The translations under genes and the position numbers were made by a program. A model generated the notes under the pieces. That model saw only the letters and a program-made list of their open reading frames with translations, made no database searches and was not told where the DNA came from. This document shows positions 35,141 to 44,418 of a stretch of 64,000 nt of DNA, in pieces (the first letter of the stretch is position 1; every line of letters begins with the position of its first letter). The stretch is from assembly GCF_000429085.1 (NCBI RefSeq), contig NZ_AUBE01000005.1:310001-374000 (forward strand), in the 5' to 3' direction. The DNA is from Streptomyces flavidovirens DSM 40150. GTDB lineage: Bacteria; Actinomycetota; Actinomycetes; Streptomycetales; Streptomycetaceae.

Positions 35141-35947
35141 GTGCAGTTTCGCCAACAGGCGCTTTCCAAGCTGCAATCGCCCGAAGAAATTGATCTGCCG
35201 GTGCGATTCGCCCGCCCCCAGGGCCGGCTTGTTCTGACCGTCACGGTCATCGTCATGATTGCCTCGGCCGTCTGGGCCGTGACCGGCACCGTGTCGTCCA
35301 CACTCGGCGCCCCCGGAATCCTCACCCACGCCCAGGGCAGTTACGTCCTCCAGAGCCCCGTGGCCGGCCAGGTCACCGCCGTACTCGCCGAGGAAGGCGA
35401 GCGCGTCGCCGCCAACGCGCCCCTGCTGAAGGTCCGTACCGCGCAGGGGGACACCGTCGTGCGCACCATCGCCGCCGGCCGGCTGACGACGCTCGTCACC
35501 GCCATCGGTTCCGTGGTGACCACCGGAGCGGACGTGGCGGCGGTGGAACGGGTGGCGAAGGCCGGCGACCCCCTCATGGCGATGCTGTACGTACCGGCCG
35601 AGCGCGGGGCCACCGTGCCCGTCGGCGCCGCCGTCGACCTCACCGTCCAGTCGGTCGCGACGCAGCAGTACGGCGTACTGCGCGGCCGGGTCGCATCCGT
35701 CGGCAGGACCGCCCAGACCCGCCAGCGGATCACCGGCTTCCTGGGCAGCAGCCAGCTCGGCGAGGAGTTCTCGAAGCAGGGCCAGCCCGTGTCCGTACTC
35801 GTACAGCTCGACCGGTCGAAGGCCTCGAAGTCGGGCTACTCCTGGTCGACTTCCCAAGGTCCGCCGTACGCCGTCGAATCCATGACCCTCGCCACCGGCG
35901 CCATCCACCTCGCCGAGCAGCATCCGATCGATTGGCTGCTTCCGTGA
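35141..35947 (+). CDS. NHLM-type bacteriocin secretion membrane-fusion protein
   Basis: The 268-aa HlyD-like protein has one N-terminal transmembrane helix (LVLTVTVIVMIASAVWAVTG). Next comes a biotinyl-lipoyl-like hairpin region (VLQSPVAGQVTAVLAEEGERV) and a beta-barrel region with LYVPAERGATVPVGAAVDLT. Length and layout match the NHLM secretion protein family. The GTG at 35141 has a GAGGAAGAG site. Its stop overlaps the peptidase-ABC gene by GTGA. In a Gram-positive envelope it may guide the peptide across the wall. Confidence 0.87.
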   Translation: MQFRQQALSKLQSPEEIDLPVRFARPQGRLVLTVTVIVMIASAVWAVTGTVSSTLGAPGILTHAQGSYVLQSPVAGQVTAVLAEEGERVAANAPLLKVRTAQGDTVVRTIAAGRLTTLVTAIGSVVTTGADVAAVERVAKAGDPLMAMLYVPAERGATVPVGAAVDLTVQSVATQQYGVLRGRVASVGRTAQTRQRITGFLGSSQLGEEFSKQGQPVSVLVQLDRSKASKSGYSWSTSQGPPYAVESMTLATGAIHLAEQHPIDWLLP

Positions 35948-38211
35948 CCGCACCGAACGATTCCGCTGCGCCGCCGCAGCAGCAGCCGGGACGCCGCAGA
36001 CACCGCCCGGAGCCCGCGTCGGGCGGGCGCCGCCGGGCGCGGCCCGTCCAGGTCAAGAAACGCAAGGCCGTCCGCACGCCCACCGTTCTCCAGATGGAGG
36101 CCGTGGAGTGCGGCGCCGCCGCGCTGGCCATGGTCCTCGCCCACTACGGCCGCCACGTGCCGCTCGAAGAGCTCCGCATCGCGTGCGGGGTGTCGCGCGA
36201 CGGCTCGCGGGCCAGCAACCTGCTGAAGGCGGCCCGCAGTTACGGGCTGCAGGCCAAGGGCATGCAGATGGAGGCGACGGCTCTCGCCGAGGTCCAGGCA
36301 CCCGCCATCCTCTTCTGGGAGTTCAACCACTACGTCGTCTACGACGGCACGGGGCGCAGGTTCGGCCGCCGGGGCGTCCACATCAACGACCCCGACAAGG
36401 GCCGCCGTTTCGTACCGGCGGAGGACTTCGACACCAGCTTCACCGGCGTCGTCCTCGTCTTCGAACCCTCCGAGTCCTTCCGCCGCGGCGGCCGCAGACC
36501 AGGCGTCATGAGCGCCGTCCCCGCACGCATGCGCGGCACCACGGGCACCCTGCTGGCCGCGCTCCTCGCCAGCCTGCTGCTCGTCGCCGTCGGCGCCGCT
36601 GTGCCCGCGCTGAGCCGTACGTACATCGACATGTTCCTGATCGGCAACCAGACGTCGATGCTGGGGCCGCTCTTCGCGTCGATGGCCACCATGGTGGCAC
36701 TCACCGCCGTGCTGACCGGGCTGCAACAGGCGAACTTGCTGCGCGGCCGCATCATCTCCTCCACGCTGAGCAGCGCCCGGTTCCTGCGGCACCTGCTGAG
36801 GCTGCCCGTCACCTTCTTCGCGCAGCGCAGCCCGGCCGATCTCGTGCAGCGGCTGCAGTCCAACGACGCCGTCGCCGAGACGCTGGCGCGCGACCTCGCG
36901 GCCGCGGGGGTGGACGGGGTGGTCGTGATCCTCTACGCCTTCCTGATGTGGACGTACGACCCCCAGTTGACGTTCGTCGGAGTGACCGTCGCGCTGCTCA
37001 ATGTGGTCGCCATGCGCATCGTGATCCGGCTGCGGGCCACGCACACGCAGAAGCTGCGCGCGGACAGCGCCCGGCTGACCAACACCTCGTACACCGGTCT
37101 TCAGCTGATCGAGACGATGAAGGCCACCGGAGGCGAGAACGGGTTCTTCCGCCGCTGGGCGGGGCAGCACGCGACCACCCTGGACGTGCAGCAGCGGCTC
37201 GGCGTACCGAGCGCGTTCCTCGCCGTCGTCGCACCGACCCTCGCGACGCTCAACAGCGCGCTCATCCTGTGGATCGGCGGTCTGCGGGCCGTCGAGGGCC
37301 ACATCTCCATCGGCCTGCTCGTCGCCTTCCAGGCGCTGGTGGCGCGCTTCACCGCGCCCATCAGCCGGCTCAACGGAGTGGCGGGCCGCATCCAGGACTT
37401 CGCCGCCGATGTGGCCAGGCTGAAGGACGTCGAGAGCTTCCCCGTCGATGTGCTGTACTCGCGCCGCGAGCCGGACGAGAGCACCCGCAGGCTCAAGGGG
37501 CACGTGACGCTCGACGACATCACCTTCGGCTACAGCCCCCTCGACAAGCCGCTGCTCAACGGCTTCTCGCTGGCGGTCGGACCCGGGCAGCAGGTCGCCC
37601 TCGTCGGCGGCTCCGGCAGCGGCAAGTCGACCGTCTCCCGGCTGATCTCGGGGCTCTACACCCCCTGGGAGGGCACGATCCGTATCGACGGACAGCGCCT
37701 GGAGGACATCTCCCGCAGCGCACTGGCCGCCTCCGTCTCCTTCGTCGACCAGGACGTCTTCCTCTTCGAGGGCACGGTCCGGGACAACGTGGCGCTGTGG
37801 GACCCCTCGATACCGGACGAGGCCGTCGTCGCCGCCCTCCAGGACGCCGCGCTGTACGACGTGATCGCGCGGCGCCCCGACGGCATCCACAGCCGCGTCG
37901 AGCAGGACGGCCGCAACTTCTCCGGCGGCCAGCGGCAGCGCCTGGAGATCGCCCGGGCGCTGGTCAGGCGGCCGAGCATCCTCGTACTCGACGAGGTGAC
38001 GAGCGCGCTGGACGCCGAGACCGAGCGCGTCATCATCGACAACCTGCGGCGGCGCGGCTGCGCCTGCGTCGTCATCGCCCACCGGCTGAGCACGGTGCGC
38101 GACAGCGACGAGATCGTCGTACTCGACCACGGCTCGGTCGTCGAACGCGGCCGCCACGAAGACCTGGTCGCCGCCGGCGGAGCGTACGCCGAGCTGGTCA
38201 AGGAGCACTGA
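35944..38211 (+). CDS. Peptidase-containing ABC exporter (NHLM type)
   Basis: The 755-aa exporter has an N-terminal C39 peptidase domain (about 45-180) with Gln50, catalytic Cys56 (LQMEAVECGAAAL), His129 (FNHYVVYDG) and Asp149 (INDPDKG). A six-helix ABC membrane domain (about 200-480) and an ATPase (Walker A GGSGSGKST, signature FSGGQRQRLEIARAL, Walker B LVLDEVTSALD, H-loop IAHRLST) follow. It should cut the leader after Gly-Gly and export the core. A 40-residue basic tail precedes the peptidase domain. Its start overlaps the fusion protein gene. Confidence 0.93.
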   Translation: MTAPNDSAAPPQQQPGRRRHRPEPASGGRRRARPVQVKKRKAVRTPTVLQMEAVECGAAALAMVLAHYGRHVPLEELRIACGVSRDGSRASNLLKAARSYGLQAKGMQMEATALAEVQAPAILFWEFNHYVVYDGTGRRFGRRGVHINDPDKGRRFVPAEDFDTSFTGVVLVFEPSESFRRGGRRPGVMSAVPARMRGTTGTLLAALLASLLLVAVGAAVPALSRTYIDMFLIGNQTSMLGPLFASMATMVALTAVLTGLQQANLLRGRIISSTLSSARFLRHLLRLPVTFFAQRSPADLVQRLQSNDAVAETLARDLAAAGVDGVVVILYAFLMWTYDPQLTFVGVTVALLNVVAMRIVIRLRATHTQKLRADSARLTNTSYTGLQLIETMKATGGENGFFRRWAGQHATTLDVQQRLGVPSAFLAVVAPTLATLNSALILWIGGLRAVEGHISIGLLVAFQALVARFTAPISRLNGVAGRIQDFAADVARLKDVESFPVDVLYSRREPDESTRRLKGHVTLDDITFGYSPLDKPLLNGFSLAVGPGQQVALVGGSGSGKSTVSRLISGLYTPWEGTIRIDGQRLEDISRSALAASVSFVDQDVFLFEGTVRDNVALWDPSIPDEAVVAALQDAALYDVIARRPDGIHSRVEQDGRNFSGGQRQRLEIARALVRRPSILVLDEVTSALDAETERVIIDNLRRRGCACVVIAHRLSTVRDSDEIVVLDHGSVVERGRHEDLVAAGGAYAELVKEH

Positions 38212-38212
38212 C

Positions 38213-41047
38213 ATGTCGTCCGTACACCCGAACGCGGTCGAGGACCGTTTCGCCGAAGTCGACGCGGTGACCTACGCGCTGGGCGGACTCGGCGCACCCG
38301 TCGACTGCGCCGGTCTGCGCAGTCTGCCGCTGGAGGGGCCGCAGGTGCTGTGGCTCGTCGTGGGCGGCGCCCTCGACCTGTTCGCGGTCGACGCCGCCGA
38401 GCAGGGGCACTGGCACTTCCTCGGCCGCCTCGAAGCGGGAGCGCTGCTGCTCGGCCCGGTCGGCGGCCCGCAGCACACCCTGGTCGGCAAGCCGTCGCAG
38501 GACTGCCTGCTGCGGCGGATCCCGCTGCGGGAGCTGTACCACCCGCCGGAGTACGCCGATGCCTGCGCGGCGTACGAGAGCCCGCTGGACCACGCCTTCG
38601 CCCTCGGCGTCGGACGCGGCCTGGGCGTGCTGTTCCAGGCCCCGCTGGACGGCTGTCCCGACATCGAGGGGGCGGTGGCCGACGACGACGTCCTGTGGAT
38701 GCCGGTCTCTCCCGGCAGCGTGCAGTACGGCGCCTCCTACAGCCAGGACGCCGCCGGCGACCTGCTGATCGAAACGGCGATGTGGCAGCAGTTGGTGAAC
38801 CAGCAGTACCGGCTGCTGTCCGCCGTCGACCACTGGATCGAAGAGCTCGAACGCGCCCACGAGGACCGTACGGCGGCCGGCATCAAAGCGGGCGCGGCCG
38901 TCCGCGCGCGGGCGGACCAGGCCCTGGTCGCTTCCATCGGCCGCCCCGACCGGTCCGGGCGGGCGACGGCGGGCACCGACCGCGCCACCGACGACGCCAC
39001 CTTCGCCGTCTGCCGCCGGGTCGGCGAGGCGGCCGGGATCACGCTCACCGAGCCGCCGAAGGGCGGCGCGGTCAACGACCGCGTCACCCCCGTCGAACGC
39101 ATCGCCCTGGTCTCCCGCGTCCGTACCCGCGCGGTCCGGCTCGACGGGCGCTGGTGGCGGACCGACTCCGGACCCCTGGTCGGGCACCGGGCCAAGTCCG
39201 GAGCCCCGGTCGCGCTGCTGTGGCGCCGCGGACGGTACGAGGCGGTGAACCCGGCCTCGGGCATGCGGATACGGATCGGCAAGGACAACGCGGACGACTT
39301 CGAGCCCCGCGCGGTCATGTTCTACCGCCCCCTGCCCGAACGCCCCATGACACCGTGGAGCCTGCTGCGCTTCAGCCTCCGCGACACCCGCGTGGACCTG
39401 CGCAACCTGCTCCTCAGCGGACTGGTGACGGTCGGCCTCGGCGCACTGGTGCCCATCGCGACCGGCCAGGTGCTCGGCGTGTATGTACCGAACGCCGAGA
39501 GCGGCCTCATCGTCCAGGTCTCCCTCGCCGTCATGATCACCAGCATCGTCACCGCGTCTTTCATGCTGCTCCAGAACCTCACCATCCTCCGGATGGAAGG
39601 CCGCATCGAGGCCACCCTCCAGCCCGCCGTCTGGGACCGGCTGCTGCGACTGCCGACGAAATTCTTCGCCGCCCGGTCCACCGGCGAGCTGGCGAGCGCC
39701 GCCATGGGCATCAGTGCCATCCGCCGGGTGCTGTCCGGGCTCGGCCCGGTGGCCGTACAGGCGAGCACGGTCGGCGCGATGAACGTCGCGCTGCTGTTCT
39801 GGTTCAGCGTGCCGCTGGCGCTGGCGGCGATCGCCATGCTGGTCGTCATCGGCGGTGTGTTCCTCGCGATGGGCCTGTGGCAGGTGCGCTGGCAAAGACG
39901 CCTGGTGGAGCTCGGCAACAAGCTCAACAACCAGGCGTTCCAGACGCTGCGGGGACTGCCCAAACTGCGGGTCGCGGCCGCCGAGAGTTTCGCGTACGCC
40001 GCCTGGGCCCGCGAATTCGCCCGGACCCGCGAACTTCAGCAGCGCGCGGGCCGCATCAAGAACCTCACCACGGTTCTCGACGCCGTCTACCTGCCGCTCT
40101 GTTCACTCATCATGTTCATGCTGCTGGCGGGACCGGCCCGTGGCAGCATGTCGGCCGGCGCGTTCCTGACCTTCAGCACGGCCGTGACCATGCTGCTGAC
40201 GTCGGTCACCCAGCTCACCGGCGCGCTCATCTCGGTCGCCGCGGTGCTGCCCATGTTCGAGCAGATCAAGCCGGTCCTGGACGAGGCTCCGGAGGTACGC
40301 GGCGCCAGCGCGCAGCCCGGCACCCTGTCCGGCGCCATCGAAGCCAGGAAGCTCTCGTTCCGCTACACCGACGACGGGCCCCTGGTCCTCGACGACGTGT
40401 CGCTCGAAGTACGGCCGGGCGAGTTCGTGGCGATCGTCGGCCCCAGCGGCTGCGGCAAGTCGACCCTGCTGCGGCTGCTCATCGGCTTCGACAAGCCGGT
40501 CTCGGGCAGTGTGCTGTACGACGGCCAGGACCTCGCGGCGCTCGACCAGGCCGCCGTACGCCGTCAGTGCGGCGTCGTACTCCAGAACGCGCAGCCGCTC
40601 ACCGGATCGATCCTGGACTGCATCAGCGGCGCCGAGGTCTTCTCGCAGGAGGAGGTGTGGGAGGCCGCCGAGATGGCCGGGCTGGCCGAGGACATCAGGC
40701 GTATGCCGATGGGGCTGCACACGATGATCTCCGGCGGCGGCGCGATCTCGGGCGGGCAGCGGCAGCGTCTGATGATCGCTCAGGCGCTGGTACGCCGCCC
40801 GCGCGTCCTCTTCCTCGACGAGGCCACCAGCGCGCTGGACAACGAGACCCAGCGCATCGTCATGGAGAGCACCCGCAGGCTGAGCGCCGGCCGCCTGGTG
40901 ATCGCCCACCGGCTGTCCACGGTCATGGACGCCGACCGTGTCATCGTCATGGCCGAGGGCAGGATCGTCGAACAGGGGCCGCCCGCCCAGCTACTCGCCG
41001 ACACGGGCGGCCGCCTGCACGAACTGGTGCGGCGCCAGCTCGCGTGA
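38213..41047 (+). CDS. Second NHLM ABC exporter (no peptidase)
   Basis: The 944-aa protein belongs to the companion NHLM ABC permease/ATPase type. A long N-terminal region of about 380 residues lacks a C39 peptidase and begins with a cNMP-like or regulatory segment. A membrane domain follows (about 385-680), then an ATPase (Walker A GPSGCGKST near 743, signature ISGGQRQRL, Walker B VLFLDEATSALD). It starts 1 nt after the previous stop. The pair probably works as a heterodimer; the N-terminal domain may bind leader peptide or sense a ligand. Confidence 0.9.
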   Translation: MSSVHPNAVEDRFAEVDAVTYALGGLGAPVDCAGLRSLPLEGPQVLWLVVGGALDLFAVDAAEQGHWHFLGRLEAGALLLGPVGGPQHTLVGKPSQDCLLRRIPLRELYHPPEYADACAAYESPLDHAFALGVGRGLGVLFQAPLDGCPDIEGAVADDDVLWMPVSPGSVQYGASYSQDAAGDLLIETAMWQQLVNQQYRLLSAVDHWIEELERAHEDRTAAGIKAGAAVRARADQALVASIGRPDRSGRATAGTDRATDDATFAVCRRVGEAAGITLTEPPKGGAVNDRVTPVERIALVSRVRTRAVRLDGRWWRTDSGPLVGHRAKSGAPVALLWRRGRYEAVNPASGMRIRIGKDNADDFEPRAVMFYRPLPERPMTPWSLLRFSLRDTRVDLRNLLLSGLVTVGLGALVPIATGQVLGVYVPNAESGLIVQVSLAVMITSIVTASFMLLQNLTILRMEGRIEATLQPAVWDRLLRLPTKFFAARSTGELASAAMGISAIRRVLSGLGPVAVQASTVGAMNVALLFWFSVPLALAAIAMLVVIGGVFLAMGLWQVRWQRRLVELGNKLNNQAFQTLRGLPKLRVAAAESFAYAAWAREFARTRELQQRAGRIKNLTTVLDAVYLPLCSLIMFMLLAGPARGSMSAGAFLTFSTAVTMLLTSVTQLTGALISVAAVLPMFEQIKPVLDEAPEVRGASAQPGTLSGAIEARKLSFRYTDDGPLVLDDVSLEVRPGEFVAIVGPSGCGKSTLLRLLIGFDKPVSGSVLYDGQDLAALDQAAVRRQCGVVLQNAQPLTGSILDCISGAEVFSQEEVWEAAEMAGLAEDIRRMPMGLHTMISGGGAISGGQRQRLMIAQALVRRPRVLFLDEATSALDNETQRIVMESTRRLSAGRLVIAHRLSTVMDADRVIVMAEGRIVEQGPPAQLLADTGGRLHELVRRQLA

Positions 41048-41053
41048 CCGGCC

Positions 41054-41749
41054 TCAGCGCAGCGCCTTGAGCATCTCCCGCGCCAGCGGGCCGGACGACG
41101 CCGGGTTCTGACCGGTGTAGAGATTGCGGTCGACGACCGTGTACGGCGCCCAGGGCTCGCCCTCGCGGAAGTCGGCGCCGAGCTCCACGAGGCGGTCCTG
41201 GAGCAGCCACTTCGCCTTGTCCGCGAGACCGGCCAGGGTCTCCTCGGCGTTGGTGAAGCCGGTCAGCCGGTAGCCCGCGAACGGCGAGCTTCCGTCGGGC
41301 AGCTTGGCTGCCAGCAGCGCGGCGGGCGCGTGGCACACGACGCCCAGCGGCTTGCCCGACGCCAGCGCGTCGGTCAGTACCCTGCCGGATTCGGCACTGA
41401 CCGACAGGTCCTCCATCGGGCCGTGGCCGCCGGGGTAGAAGACGGCGTCGTAGTCGGCCGGATCCACCTCCTCCAGCTTCAGCGGCTGCTGAAGCCCGGT
41501 GAAGGAGGCGAGGCCTCTGACGACCCGGTCGGCTCCCTCCGGGCCACCGTTGGCCTCCGGGGCGAGGCTGGCCCGGTCCACGGTCGGCACGACGCCGCCC
41601 GGAGTGGCGACCACGACCTCGTGGCCCGCGCCGGTGAACGCCTCGTAGGGGGCGACGACCTCCTCGGCCCAGAAGCCGGTGGGGTGGCGCGTGCCGTCGG
41701 CCAGGGTCCAGTGGTCGGCGCCGGTCACCACGAAGAGGATTTTCGACAT
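41054..41749 (-). CDS. DJ-1/PfpI family protein (Hsp31-like)
   Basis: The 231-aa protein has the type 1 glutamine-amidotransferase-like fold with the nucleophile elbow LGVVCHAPAALLAA (Cys about residue 137). An early Glu (TGFWAEEVVAPYEAF) and YPGGHGPMEDLS are also present. These features match the Hsp31/YhbO-like deglycase/chaperone branch. It is transcribed toward the second NHLM exporter gene, 6 nt from it, and has no visible functional link to it. Confidence 0.87.
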   Translation of the reverse strand: MSKILFVVTGADHWTLADGTRHPTGFWAEEVVAPYEAFTGAGHEVVVATPGGVVPTVDRASLAPEANGGPEGADRVVRGLASFTGLQQPLKLEEVDPADYDAVFYPGGHGPMEDLSVSAESGRVLTDALASGKPLGVVCHAPAALLAAKLPDGSSPFAGYRLTGFTNAEETLAGLADKAKWLLQDRLVELGADFREGEPWAPYTVVDRNLYTGQNPASSGPLAREMLKALR

Positions 41750-41791
41750 GTTGCACTCCCTTGCCGGTCGGTCAGTCGGTCAGTCAGCCGG

Positions 41792-42115
41792 TCAGTCGAT
41801 CTTGAGTTCGCCCATCGCGCTCCACCCGTCGGCGCCTTCGATGCTCGTGCTGACGATGTCGGGCGTACGGCGCACCAGCGGGCGCATCGTGTCCAAGGCG
41901 GCCTTGAAGTGGCCGGAGTTGACATGCGCCGCGGCCGCGTCGTCCTGGAACGCCTCGACCAGGACGTACGTATTCGGGTCCTCGACACTGCGCGACCATT
42001 CGAACCACAGGTTGCCGGGCTCTGCCCTGGTGGCCTCGGTGAAGGCTTCGACGTGCCGCGGCCACTCGTCGGCGTACTCGGGCTTCACTGGAAACTTAAC
42101 AACAATGAAGATCAT
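41792..42115 (-). CDS. ABM-domain quinol monooxygenase-like protein
   Basis: The 107-aa protein has the ferredoxin-like ABM fold: FIVVKFPVKPEYADEWPRHV, then a NLWFEWSRSVEDPNTYVLVE core with the typical WSR and VEAFQDDAAAAHV helix. Such proteins act as quinol or antibiotic-biosynthesis monooxygenases without cofactor. It lies upstream of the DJ-1 gene on the same strand, and three GGTCAGTC repeats fall around its stop codon. Substrate unknown. Confidence 0.8.
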   Translation of the reverse strand: MIFIVVKFPVKPEYADEWPRHVEAFTEATRAEPGNLWFEWSRSVEDPNTYVLVEAFQDDAAAAHVNSGHFKAALDTMRPLVRRTPDIVSTSIEGADGWSAMGELKID

Positions 42116-42422
42116 TCGGTCATTCTATGCCGCACTTGCTCAAGCTGCGCCAGTCGATTGCCCCAGCCGCAGGCGTGCCCCCGCGATCCTCCGGGGGTGC
42201 CCACCGATGCGGAAGGCAGTTGATCACTTCATTTCCCGACCCGCTAAGCTCCGTTGAAGCGCTGCCAGTTGACGTGACCCTGACCCCGTCGTGTCCTGCT
42301 GTGCAGCCACGCCTGTCGCGACGCGGATCACCCCCGTGGACCGGCGAGTGCCGCCACACCGAGGCACCAGCCACGCGACGAGGGCGCCCTTCACTTCCCT
42401 GTTCGATCGCGTGGGTTTGAGG
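42116..42422. other. Intergenic region upstream of the conservon
   Basis: About 307 bp lie between the divergent ABM and cvnA genes. They must hold both promoters. I see no clear operator palindrome, RNA gene or plausible small frame. Confidence 0.4.
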
Positions 42423-44003
42423 ATGCAGATGGAACTTGCCACTACGCCGCAGGCGGCCCGGGCCCCGGCCGCCTGGCACACCTGGTGGCTGCTGCCACTC
42501 GGATTAGGCGTCGCCTCCGTCGTCGCCGTGGCCGCCGGACCCGAACACGTGCGAATACCCGCCGGCCTGGCGGGGCTCGCGGCCACAGCGGCGACAGCCG
42601 CCTGCGTCCGGCTCCTGCTCCGGTCCCAGCTACGACTGCGCCAGTCCGCCGGGGACTTCCTGGCCAGGCAGGCCCAGCACTCCCAGGAGTGGCAGCAGCA
42701 CATGACCGTCCTGGAAGGGCAGCGGGCCGCCGAGCGCGCCGCACAGGAGGCGCGGCTCGCCGAAGAGGCCCGCGCCTGGCAGGAGCGGCTCGAATACCAG
42801 CGGGCGCTCGTCGCCCGGCTCGGGGACGAATTCCTCCCCGACGCGCTGAAGCGGCTGCGCGACGGCGAATCGATCGACGACGTACTCTCTCCCCTCGCCC
42901 AGGACCCGGACGTGTCGCCGGAGTTCAGGCGCGAACTGCGCAAGATCCTGCGGACCGCGCTGATCGCCGTCGAGGAGGAGTTCAACCGCAGTACCTCCGC
43001 CGAACAGGCCGTCATCAGCATCGGCAACCGCATCCACGTCCTCACCAGCAAGCTGCGCGGCAGGCTGCACGAAATGCAGGGCGAACACGGCCGTCTGCCC
43101 GCCGTGGCCCAGGGCCTCATGGACCTGGACCAGGAGATCGGCCCTGCGGACTGTCTGGCCGCGAGCATCGGCGTCCTCGGCGGATCCGACCGCCCCGGCC
43201 GTCAGTGGCAGGAGCCGCAGCGGCTGCTCAGCGTGGTCCGCGGCGGCGTCGGACGTATCAAGGACTTCGACCGCGTACAACTGCGCCACCTCCCCGAATT
43301 GGGCGTGGACGGCGGTCTCGTGGACCACCTCACGCTGATCTTCGCCCACCTCCTGGACAACGCCACCCGGTACTCACCGCCCACCGAGCCCGTGATCGTG
43401 TCGGGCAAGGAGGTGCCCAACGGCGTCGGCATCGAAATCCAGGACGCCGGAAAGGGGCTGACCGAGGAGAAGAAGCGCCAGGCCATGGAGTCACTGGAAG
43501 GCGTGGCGGCGGGCCCCGGCCTCGGCGGCCTCTCGGAGGACGCGAACCTGGGCCTGCGCGTCGTGGGCAAGCTCACCCGCAAGTACGGGATCAGGGTGAC
43601 CTTCGCGGACTCGCCCTGGCTGGGCACCTCCGTGGTCGTGGTCGTTCCGCACAAGTACTTCAGCCCCCTGCCCGCGGGCCGCCTGGCCGACAGCCCGACC
43701 GGATCGGTGGCGATACCGGCGCTGAGCGGCCGGCCCGCCCCCGCCGGGCCGGCCGCAGGCCCCCGCCCCGAATCCGCCACCGAGACCACTCCGGGCGGCC
43801 TGCCCAGGCGCAGGAGCCGGCGCGGCGAACCGGCGGAGGCGGCAGCACCCGCCGGCGCCTCCACCATCGGACCGACCGCCGCCGGCGCCGCCGCCGACGC
43901 CGCGGCCGTGCCACCGGATTCGTCCTTCTCCGGCCTGGCCGCGTTCGCCACCACCGCCGGACGTGACACACACGAGAAGTCCCGCACCGAAGAGAGCGAC
44001 TAG
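42423..44003 (+). CDS. cvnA: Conservon sensor-kinase-like protein CvnA
   Basis: The 526-aa protein has two N-terminal transmembrane helices (about 21-38 and 45-65), a coiled-coil linker (about 75-130) and a GHKL ATP-binding domain with N-box HLLDNATRYSPP (N313) and a GLGL-type G2 loop. The tail is Pro/Ala-rich. The expected acceptor region (DHLATR in many CvnA proteins) reads DCLAAS, with Cys244 where His should be. Leu28 is encoded by TTA (42504-42506). It starts the cvnABCD-P450 operon. In conservons CvnA interacts with CvnB-D at the membrane. Confidence 0.85.
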   Translation: MQMELATTPQAARAPAAWHTWWLLPLGLGVASVVAVAAGPEHVRIPAGLAGLAATAATAACVRLLLRSQLRLRQSAGDFLARQAQHSQEWQQHMTVLEGQRAAERAAQEARLAEEARAWQERLEYQRALVARLGDEFLPDALKRLRDGESIDDVLSPLAQDPDVSPEFRRELRKILRTALIAVEEEFNRSTSAEQAVISIGNRIHVLTSKLRGRLHEMQGEHGRLPAVAQGLMDLDQEIGPADCLAASIGVLGGSDRPGRQWQEPQRLLSVVRGGVGRIKDFDRVQLRHLPELGVDGGLVDHLTLIFAHLLDNATRYSPPTEPVIVSGKEVPNGVGIEIQDAGKGLTEEKKRQAMESLEGVAAGPGLGGLSEDANLGLRVVGKLTRKYGIRVTFADSPWLGTSVVVVVPHKYFSPLPAGRLADSPTGSVAIPALSGRPAPAGPAAGPRPESATETTPGGLPRRRSRRGEPAEAAAPAGASTIGPTAAGAAADAAAVPPDSSFSGLAAFATTAGRDTHEKSRTEESD

Positions 44004-44007
44004 CCCC

Positions 44008-44418
44008 ATGACGCAGCAGCACACCGACGTGAGCTGGGCGCTCCGCGACCTGACGGAGAGCATCCAGGAGATCCGCTTCGCCCTCGTGGCGTCCAGCGAC
44101 GGCAAGGCCATCACCTCGTACGGCGCCGAGGACCCCGACGACGTGGACCGCTTCGCCGCCGTCGTCGCCGGTCTCCAGGCACTCGCACAGCCCGTCGCCG
44201 CGCAGTTCCCGAAGTACAGCGGGCAGTTGCGCCTGGCGATGATCGAAGTCGACGGCGGACACCTTTTCGTGGTCCGGGCCGGAGTGGAGACGTACCTCGG
44301 CGTCCTCGCCAAGGAGGGCCTCGACCAGGGCCTGCTCGGCCACCAGATGAGGGACCTGGCCCGCAGGATGGGCGAACTCCTCGGCACCACACCGCGGCTG
44401 GAGGAGCACTCTGAATGA
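44008..44418 (+). CDS. cvnB: Conservon roadblock/LC7 protein CvnB
   Basis: The 136-aa roadblock/LC7-domain protein (SWALRDLTESIQEIRFALVA, SSDGKAI, LAMIEVDGGHLFVVRAG) is the second conservon member. Roadblock proteins regulate small GTPases, here CvnD. The ATG follows a TAG five nt after cvnA and its stop overlaps cvnC by ATGA. Soluble, no membrane segment. Confidence 0.9.
   Translation: MTQQHTDVSWALRDLTESIQEIRFALVASSDGKAITSYGAEDPDDVDRFAAVVAGLQALAQPVAAQFPKYSGQLRLAMIEVDGGHLFVVRAGVETYLGVLAKEGLDQGLLGHQMRDLARRMGELLGTTPRLEEHSE

Noticed and set aside
41770-41797. Short GGTCAGTC repeats as a CRISPR-like or operator array
   Set aside because: Three 8-bp copies, irregularly spaced, partly overlapping a stop codon; too short for CRISPR and no regulator context.
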